From Planctomycetaceae bacterium (lineage in GTDB: Bacteria; Planctomycetota; Phycisphaerae; Phycisphaerales; SM1A02), in assembly GCA_002684315.1 (NCBI GenBank), contig NYVB01000024.1:2550-8606 (forward strand): 6,057 nucleotides of DNA, given 5' to 3'. This document shows, piece after piece, positions 1-3,997 of this stretch. The position numbers and the translations under genes were made by a program. Below the pieces are notes generated by a model. That model worked only from the letters and a program-made list of their open reading frames with translations, searched no databases and was not told where the DNA came from. How positions within the stretch are numbered: the first letter of the stretch is position 1; each line of letters opens with the position of its first letter.

Positions 1-473
1 TCGGTGTCGAACGCCTCGATGGCATCCATGAGCCCGAAGATTCCGGCCGACATGAGATCCTCGACCTCGACCTCGTTCGGAAGTCGCATGTGCATGCGTT
101 CCGCGGTGTACTTCACGATGTCGTAGTACTTCTTGGCGAGGAAATCCCTCATCGTCTTGCAACCCCACTCACGGTAGAGGTGCCAGACGTTTTCCATGCC
201 TTGCTCGGCTTCGATTTCACGAAGCTGATCTTCGGTGTATTCGCTGGTGAAATCGCGCCGGCAGGCACGTCGTGATCGACGCTTCGGCTTCTGTTCCGCC
301 TCGGGTTCCTCGGTCTTGGTGCCTTCGATCGCGACGTCCTGAGCAACCTCGGTCAATTCGACGATTTCCACCGTCTTCTTGGTCGACGTGCGACCGGTTC
401 CCGTGGTCTTTTCAGTTGTCTTCGTCTTTTTCTTGACGCTTTTCTGCGTCGTACTCGTTGTTGAATTCGCCAT
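1..473 (-). CDS. fliA: FliA/WhiG-type flagellar sigma factor, 3' part missing
   Basis: The gene encodes an RNA polymerase sigma factor of the sigma-28 (FliA/WhiG) type, expected to direct core polymerase to late flagellar promoters. Only the first 157 residues are in the window; the frame is still open at base 1. Residues 93-156 match sigma region 1.2/2.1-2.2: a VWHLYRE segment, then KYYDIVKYTAERM, then DLMSAGIFGLMDAIEAFD, which is the core-binding signature shared by FliA and WhiG. Regions 2.4, 3 and 4 lie outside, so promoter specificity cannot be read. The ATG at 473 is chosen because AAGGAG lies 8 bases upstream. This start gives an unusual N-terminal extension of about 92 residues: a Thr/Lys-rich stretch (1-34), an acidic middle (35-61) and a basic patch KPKRRSRRACRR (62-73). 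Enteric FliA has only a short segment before region 2. Internal Met93 is an alternative start but has a weaker ribosome site. Its position after flhA-flhF-flhG supports the flagellar assignment; another sigma-70-family role is less likely. Confidence 0.86.
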   Translation of the reverse strand, partial: MANSTTSTTQKSVKKKTKTTEKTTGTGRTSTKKTVEIVELTEVAQDVAIEGTKTEEPEAEQKPKRRSRRACRRDFTSEYTEDQLREIEAEQGMENVWHLYREWGCKTMRDFLAKKYYDIVKYTAERMHMRLPNEVEVEDLMSAGIFGLMDAIEAFDT

Positions 474-481
474 GCGGTCCG

Positions 482-487
482 CTCCTT
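482..487 (-). promoter_or_regulatory. Shine-Dalgarno site of the sigma factor gene
   Basis: On the minus strand AAGGAG stands 8 bases before the ATG at 473. It is the best ribosome binding site in the window, and it decides the start codon in favour of the long N-terminal extension over internal Met93. Confidence 0.75.
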
Positions 488-498
488 GACCTTGCCAC

Positions 499-518
499 GA
501 TGAGACTGACGTCTCATC
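499..518. repeat. Perfect inverted repeat in the sigma gene leader
   Basis: The two 8-base arms GATGAGAC (499-506) and GTCTCATC (511-518) are perfect complements around a 4-base spacer. The dyad lies 11 bases upstream of the Shine-Dalgarno site of the sigma gene. In the RNA it would form an 8-bp hairpin just ahead of the ribosome site; in the DNA it has the size of a dimeric repressor operator. Read on the plus strand it is followed by four T residues, but no gene ends there on that strand, so a plus-strand terminator is less likely. Function is inferred only. Confidence 0.45.
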
Positions 519-800
519 TTTTCGAGATGTCGACCGGCGTACGTTTTCTAAGCAGGTTCAACCATTCACGCGAGCGGAAGTCGAAGTGACCCGTACAGAG
601 ATTCACATGTCACGAGCTTCGACCATGACGAACGAATCGAGGCGCGAGTCATTTCGCGTCCGAGACAATTGTGCATGGAAGTCGAGTCAATCATGAAAAT
701 CGAGTCCGTCCGATTCCGGGTACTCCCGGGTGAATTGATGAACCAGCGTAGAACACCGGTCCTATATGTCCATGGTCGTTCCTTGACCCAAGACATGAGG

Positions 801-830
801 AGTATAGAGGAGACACGGCTTGTTCCACAA
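801..830 (-). promoter_or_regulatory. Candidate sigma-70 promoter for the sigma gene
   Basis: On the minus strand TTGTGG (830-825) and TATACT (806-801) are separated by 18 bases; each resembles the housekeeping consensus with one or two mismatches. A small dyad CTTGT-GGA-ACAAG overlaps the -35 box and could be an operator. If used, transcription would start near 795 and the sigma mRNA would carry a leader of roughly 320 bases. The call rests on pattern matching alone, in a phylum whose promoters are poorly defined. Confidence 0.3.
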
Positions 831-854
831 GCGCACAAAGAGATCAATACGAAA

Positions 855-872
855 CTCAGGCGATCGCCTGAG
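855..872 (-). terminator. 18-base perfect palindrome at the stop codon, possible weak terminator
   Basis: CTCAGGCGATCGCCTGAG is a perfect 18-base palindrome that contains the last codons and the TGA stop of the membrane protein gene. As RNA it can form a 7-bp GC-rich stem with a GATC loop, followed on the minus strand by GTTTCGTATT, a short and imperfect U-rich tail. This would suit a weak intrinsic terminator or attenuator separating the flhA-flhF-flhG transcript from the sigma gene. It may instead be a chance DNA palindrome. Confidence 0.33.
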
Positions 873-1209
873 GTGATGCCGCGGTCTCGGAAGGCGTCAC
901 TGCCGACTCTTCCGAAGCGTCAATGTGACTCAGTTCGTCGTCACTCGCGTTTTCGATGCGCAATTTCTGCGCATGCCGTTCCAGCACACCATCAAGAAGC
1001 ATCCCGATACCGCCGCCGGAAAGAAAACACAGGAACGTGCAAAAGAGCGCTCGCTCGAGAACGCTGTCGATTGAATTTCCTGAGAACATTCCCGCGGAGA
1101 GGGAGACCAGAAACCCTGAGATTCCCAGGACGGCTGAAATGACGTTGGTGAGTGAACGGTGGGTCATCATCAAAGTGAATCGACGAGACCACCCATTTCT
1201 TTCCACCAT
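856..1209 (-). CDS. Small two-helix membrane protein of unknown function
   Basis: I do not recognise this 117-residue protein. It has a basic N-terminus (WSRR), a hydrophobic segment at about 22-42 (NVISAVLGISGFLVSL), a short loop with GNSIDSVLERA, a second hydrophobic segment at about 54-75 (ALFCTFLCFLSGGGIGMLL), then LERHAQKLR and an acidic, Ala/Ser-rich tail (88-117). Positive charges flank the outer ends of both helices, so both termini probably lie in the cytoplasm. The GGGIG run in helix 2 could allow tight helix packing. The ATG at 1209 has only a weak GAAG-like ribosome site; the tandem ATGs at residues 14-15 would shorten it to about 103-104 residues and remove the basic start. It begins 48 bases after flhG and in the same frame, so it is probably cotranscribed with the flagellar genes. 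Its position between flhG and the sigma gene suggests, but does not prove, a flagellar role. Confidence 0.68.
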   Translation of the reverse strand: MVERNGWSRRFTLMMTHRSLTNVISAVLGISGFLVSLSAGMFSGNSIDSVLERALFCTFLCFLSGGGIGMLLDGVLERHAQKLRIENASDDELSHIDASEESAVTPSETAASPQAIA

Positions 1210-1257
1210 TTCACGGTCTTCTGCGCAGATGGTTGGAATTATGAGGTTTGTGCGCTT

Positions 1258-2268
1258 TCAACGGCCCTTGGAAAGGATGCTTCCGGCAAGACGGTGAAAG
1301 AAGCCTCCCTGCTTCACATCCTTGGGAGGTGCCACGGGCTGCTTCGCTGAGCCTTCGTCGAAACGATCGACCGGAAGGCCCTCGAGCTGCCTCGCAAGTC
1401 GATCGATCGCCCGGGTCACCGGTGCGTGCGGAGACTCGAGAAGAACGGGCCGTCGCACACGGACCGCTTGAGACACCAGCATGTCATGAGGGATCACCGC
1501 CGCAAGACCCAGCTCGACCCCGAGGAACTTTCGAGCCACACGGCTGATTCGCTTGTGGACGTCGAGACCTTCCGCATCACTGTGTGCCATGTTGACCACC
1601 AGATCCAGACGCATCTCCCGACCGCGTGAGACCAACGCCTTCATCGCACCGTAGGCATCGGTCATCGAGGTCGGCTCGGGCGTGGTCACGACCACGACTC
1701 GATCGGCCGCGGCGGCAAATGACATCACGGAGGAACTGATCCCGGCGCCCATGTCGATCAGAAGATGATCGGCCACCGTGTCGAGCATCGCGAGCTGTTT
1801 GAGCAATCTGCGTCGGCCGAGTCCATCGATGTTCGCCATGGAGGCCACTCCGGACGCTCCGGGAACCAGCTGAAATCCACCAGGGCCCTGAACGAGGATC
1901 TCACGAAGCGTCGTTCGACCTCGAACCACGTCCTCCAGTGTTCCGGTTGGCGTCAAGCCACAGAGGACATCGAGATTCGCCATGCCCATATCGGCGTCGA
2001 AGAGCACGACACGACGCCCGCGACAGCCCAGGGCGATGGCGAGATTCAGGGCGAGATTGGATTTTCCGACGCCTCCTTTACCACTGACGAACGCCGTGGC
2101 ATGAGCAAGTCGGGTCGGGCTCTCGAAGGCCGGCGTGCGAGGCGAGGAACCCAACGGAGGTGCGGTCTTCCTGGCGCGTTCACCAAGTTCGGCCGATGCT
2201 CTTTCCTTGCGGGAGGTTTCATGCTGTTCCGCGAGTTCGCGGAGTCGTGTGGCTTGATCGACGGTCAT
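1258..2268 (-). CDS. flhG: FlhG, MinD-like ATPase controlling flagellum number
   Basis: FlhG (also YlxH or FleN) is a ParA/MinD-family ATPase that dimerises with ATP on the membrane, stimulates FlhF GTPase activity and restricts flagellum number. The 336-residue protein starts MTVDQATRLRELA, which contains the DQAxxLR activator helix known to stimulate FlhF. After a variable linker (about 16-55) the ATPase domain shows the deviant Walker A motif SGKGGVGKS (62-70), the A' motif LFDADMGMANLDVL (89-102), the switch/Walker B segment LLIDMGAGISS (169-179) and TTPEPTSMTDAY (195-206). The end, GGFFHRLAGSILSKGR (321-336), looks like the C-terminal amphipathic membrane-targeting helix. The ATG at 2268 is preferred to an upstream in-frame ATG at 2283: it puts the activator helix at the N-terminus, has GAAGG 6 bases upstream and overlaps the flhF stop as ATGA, indicating translational coupling. 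The neighbouring flhF excludes a plain MinD assignment. Confidence 0.94.
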   Translation of the reverse strand: MTVDQATRLRELAEQHETSRKERASAELGERARKTAPPLGSSPRTPAFESPTRLAHATAFVSGKGGVGKSNLALNLAIALGCRGRRVVLFDADMGMANLDVLCGLTPTGTLEDVVRGRTTLREILVQGPGGFQLVPGASGVASMANIDGLGRRRLLKQLAMLDTVADHLLIDMGAGISSSVMSFAAAADRVVVVTTPEPTSMTDAYGAMKALVSRGREMRLDLVVNMAHSDAEGLDVHKRISRVARKFLGVELGLAAVIPHDMLVSQAVRVRRPVLLESPHAPVTRAIDRLARQLEGLPVDRFDEGSAKQPVAPPKDVKQGGFFHRLAGSILSKGR

Positions 2269-3830
2269 GCGACACCTTCGCAATCAACGTCCATCAGAGG
2301 ATGCGCCGTGGTTTCACCGACGGCGTCATCGGTCGACGGTTCATGACCGAGAAGAAGTCTCGCGATGCGATCACCACCCCCCTGTTCGATGTCGTCGGGG
2401 ACCTCCTGGCCGGTGGTCACGAAACTGATCCGGGTGTCGAGCGTCTGGATGACGTTCAGGACGATTCCGAAACCATCGGCTTCGTCGAGCTTGGTGAGGA
2501 CGACTCGATCCGCACCGAGCTGCGAAAAGGCGTCGGCATCACGAAGCATCGTTCGCTGCCCCGTGGTGGTCGAGAGCACAAGGTGGGTCTCGTCCGGATC
2601 GGCCTGACGAAGGAACGCCCCGAGCTCCTGAAGTCGCTCGCTGTCACGCCGACTCCGACCGGCGGTGTCGACGAGGATGACGTCGCATCCGGAGAGTCTC
2701 TCCAGCGCGGGAACCATGTCCTCGGGTTCGATGACGACTTCGAGGTCGACCTGGAGAATCTCCGCGTAACGGCCGAGTTGGTCGACGGCCGCCATGCGAA
2801 ATGAATCCGTGGTGATCAGGCCGACGGAAAGGCCCTCACGAAAACGGCATGATGCGGCCAGCTTGGCGATGGTCGTCGTCTTGCCGACTCCGGTGGGTCC
2901 GATCAACGCGACCACGTGCGGTCGACCCTCACGCTTCGCCGCACCGATGTCCAGAGGTTGTTCATCGATGGGAAGCAATTCATTCACTCGACGGCGGGCC
3001 GAGCGGGTGACCCGCTTGGAATCGGACACTTCGGTGCCGAGTTCCTCGGCGATCTCGATCAGGATCGTCTCCGCGATCTCCTCGCTGACTTCCTGCTCGA
3101 TGAGGCGGCGATAGACCTCGCGAAGGGCTGCCGGATTGATGCGGCGCCCGAAGGACAACGGACCTTCGGCATCCTCGGAGATCGCTGCCGCGACGATCGC
3201 ACGGACCGGATCCGGACCATCGCTCGAGATGTCGTGGGATGGAACCTGCTGATTGGGTTGGGGATCGGAGCCAAGCAATGCTTCGCGTTCACGAACGCGC
3301 TGTTCGGTGCCGTGTTGCTCGACCACGAAGCGACGCGCACAGTCGGAGGACGGCGCACGATTCACCCTGGCACCCTGACCGTCTTCATTGGCGGGACTTC
3401 GGTGCTCCACGGTCTTGTCGAGCGATTCACGAAGACGTGCGGTGGACTCGACGGCACGTTCGTTGCGCTCGTTGTTTCGACGCAGATCACGTTCGCGCTC
3501 CAACTTGATGGCGAGTGCCTGGGCGAGGCGCCGGGTCTTGGCTCGTTCGAAGTCCATGTCGAGCGTTTCGGAGGAGGTGGAGGTTTGTTCGACGGGTGCG
3601 TCGGACTCCCGCGAGGAGTAGACGGCGGCAGCCTGTATTCCCGGGGAGGTCGCGATTTCAGCCTGGGGAATCTCGACGGTCACTTCGATGATGCGGCGGT
3701 GCCAGAAACCGGAAAGCCCCTTGCGCTTCACGACTCGGCATTGCACGACTCTGACAGTGGACCCGAGGTCCGCCCTCGCAGCCTGAAGTGCCTGGTCCTG
3801 CGTGAATGCCTTGTATGTTCTCAGTTTCAC
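2265..3830 (-). CDS. flhF: FlhF, SRP-type GTPase positioning the flagellum
   Basis: FlhF is the third SRP-family GTPase beside Ffh and FtsY; it marks the site of flagellum assembly at the cytoplasmic membrane and is switched off by FlhG. The 521-residue protein has the FlhF-specific B domain at 1-55 (VKLRTYKAFTQDQAL through GFWHRRIIEVTVEI). A long charged linker follows (about 56-225, with ERERDLRRNNERNERA), then a helical N domain (about 230-300). The G domain carries G1 GPTGVGKTTT (311-320), TTDSFR (340-345), DTAGR (388-392), TKLDEADGFG (446-455) and TTGQEVPDD (472-480). All the key GTPase residues are present, so it should be active. It is longer than B. subtilis FlhF (about 366 residues), mainly because of the linker. 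The GTG at 3830 is chosen because AGGAAGG lies 9 bases upstream and the protein then begins with the family's usual B-domain start. An in-frame ATG at 3908 would add 26 Pro/Gln/Asp-rich residues and lies inside an inverted repeat. Confidence 0.96.
   Translation of the reverse strand: MKLRTYKAFTQDQALQAARADLGSTVRVVQCRVVKRKGLSGFWHRRIIEVTVEIPQAEIATSPGIQAAAVYSSRESDAPVEQTSTSSETLDMDFERAKTRRLAQALAIKLERERDLRRNNERNERAVESTARLRESLDKTVEHRSPANEDGQGARVNRAPSSDCARRFVVEQHGTEQRVREREALLGSDPQPNQQVPSHDISSDGPDPVRAIVAAAISEDAEGPLSFGRRINPAALREVYRRLIEQEVSEEIAETILIEIAEELGTEVSDSKRVTRSARRRVNELLPIDEQPLDIGAAKREGRPHVVALIGPTGVGKTTTIAKLAASCRFREGLSVGLITTDSFRMAAVDQLGRYAEILQVDLEVVIEPEDMVPALERLSGCDVILVDTAGRSRRDSERLQELGAFLRQADPDETHLVLSTTTGQRTMLRDADAFSQLGADRVVLTKLDEADGFGIVLNVIQTLDTRISFVTTGQEVPDDIEQGGGDRIARLLLGHEPSTDDAVGETTAHPLMDVDCEGVA
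2275..2279 (-). promoter_or_regulatory. Shine-Dalgarno site of flhG inside flhF
   Basis: GAAGG lies 6 bases before the flhG ATG, within the last codons of flhF. With the ATGA stop-start overlap (2268-2265) it selects the shorter FlhG start and implies that the two partner proteins are made in linked amounts. Confidence 0.6.
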
Positions 3831-3839
3831 CGGTAGTTG

Positions 3840-3846
3840 CCTTCCT
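3840..3846 (-). promoter_or_regulatory. Shine-Dalgarno site of flhF (GTG start)
   Basis: AGGAAGG lies 9 bases before the GTG at 3830 on the minus strand. It supports this GTG as the flhF start over the in-frame ATG at 3908, which has no comparable site. Confidence 0.6.
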
Positions 3847-3874
3847 GGCTGAGCGTCCGGTTGAGGGGGCGCGT

Positions 3875-3910
3875 CAGGGTCTGAACCCTGGGCATGGCAT
3901 CCTGCCATGC
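3875..3910. repeat. Two adjacent perfect inverted repeats in the flhF leader
   Basis: On the plus strand GCATGGCA (3892-3899) and TGCCATGC (3903-3910) are perfect 8-base arms around TCC. Immediately beside them CAGGGT (3875-3880) and ACCCTG (3885-3890) are perfect 6-base arms around CTGA. In the flhF mRNA they would form two stacked hairpins ending about 28 bases before the Shine-Dalgarno site. Neither is followed by a U-tract, so a terminator is unlikely. They may be operators or structured leader elements. Confidence 0.45.
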
Positions 3911-3941
3911 TTCGATGAGATAATCATCCTCTGCCGGAGAC

Positions 3942-3969
3942 CTTTCGGCAAGCCTGAAGACGCTGTTTG
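3942..3969 (-). promoter_or_regulatory. Candidate sigma-28 (FliA-type) promoter for flhF
   Basis: On the minus strand CAAA (3969-3966) and GCCGAAAG (3949-3942) are separated by 16 bases. The established FliA consensus is TAAA, about 15 bases, then GCCGATAA; this site matches 3 of 4 and 6 of 8 positions with the spacing one base long. It lies in the 167-base gap between flhA and flhF, about 112 bases before the flhF start, and a FliA-type sigma factor is encoded at the end of the same cluster. Promoter use is inferred. Confidence 0.35.
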
Positions 3970-3997
3970 AAAAGGAAAGGTTTGATTTCCTGCAGGA

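Larger units (their letters stand above)
474..855. other. Long non-coding stretch before the sigma gene
   Basis: About 380 bases separate the membrane protein gene from the sigma gene. I find no convincing gene: the minus-strand open frame at 566-847 has Ser/Arg/Leu-rich, non-conserved-looking composition and no good ribosome site. The stretch holds a candidate sigma-70 promoter (801-830), a small dyad CCGGG-TACT-CCCGG (716-729), three copies of CGAGTC(A/C) on the plus strand (645-651, 683-689, 701-707) and the perfect dyad at 499-518. Its length suggests that the sigma gene has its own promoter and a long leader. Confidence 0.6.

Noticed and set aside
499..522. Plus-strand intrinsic terminator (hairpin followed by TTTT)
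   Set aside because: No plus-strand gene ends upstream of it. The dyad is more simply an element of the minus-strand sigma gene leader.
645..707. Three copies of CGAGTC(A/C) as a regulator-binding array
   Set aside because: The copies are short, their spacings (38 and 18 bases) are irregular and not in helical phase, and 7-base matches are expected by chance.
566..847. Minus-strand open frame of 93 codons in the gap before the sigma gene
   Set aside because: The composition is Ser/Arg/Leu-rich without domain-like patterning, and no good ribosome site precedes it. The same bases are better explained as a leader and promoter region.
669..1142. Plus-strand open frame of 157 codons
   Set aside because: It overlaps the membrane protein gene on the opposite strand, and its Arg/Pro/Ser-rich translation is typical of a shadow frame in G+C-rich DNA.
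1234..1260. Promoter TTGAAA...CATAAT before the membrane protein gene
   Set aside because: The spacing is only 12 bases, far from the 16-18 required. Cotranscription from flhG is simpler.
1765..2346. Plus-strand open frame of 193 codons opposite flhG
   Set aside because: It is antisense to the FlhG ATPase domain, whose Walker motifs fix the true strand.
2916..3836. Long plus-strand open frame (306 codons) opposite flhF
   Set aside because: It is antisense to the well-supported FlhF coding region. It arises from the codon-position bias of flhF and has no recognisable motifs.
3892..3910. Sigma-54 promoter (TGGCA...ATGC pattern) before flhF
   Set aside because: The distance between the GG and GC elements is one base too long for sigma-54, and the TTGCA box is not matched. 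The inverted repeat explains the pattern.
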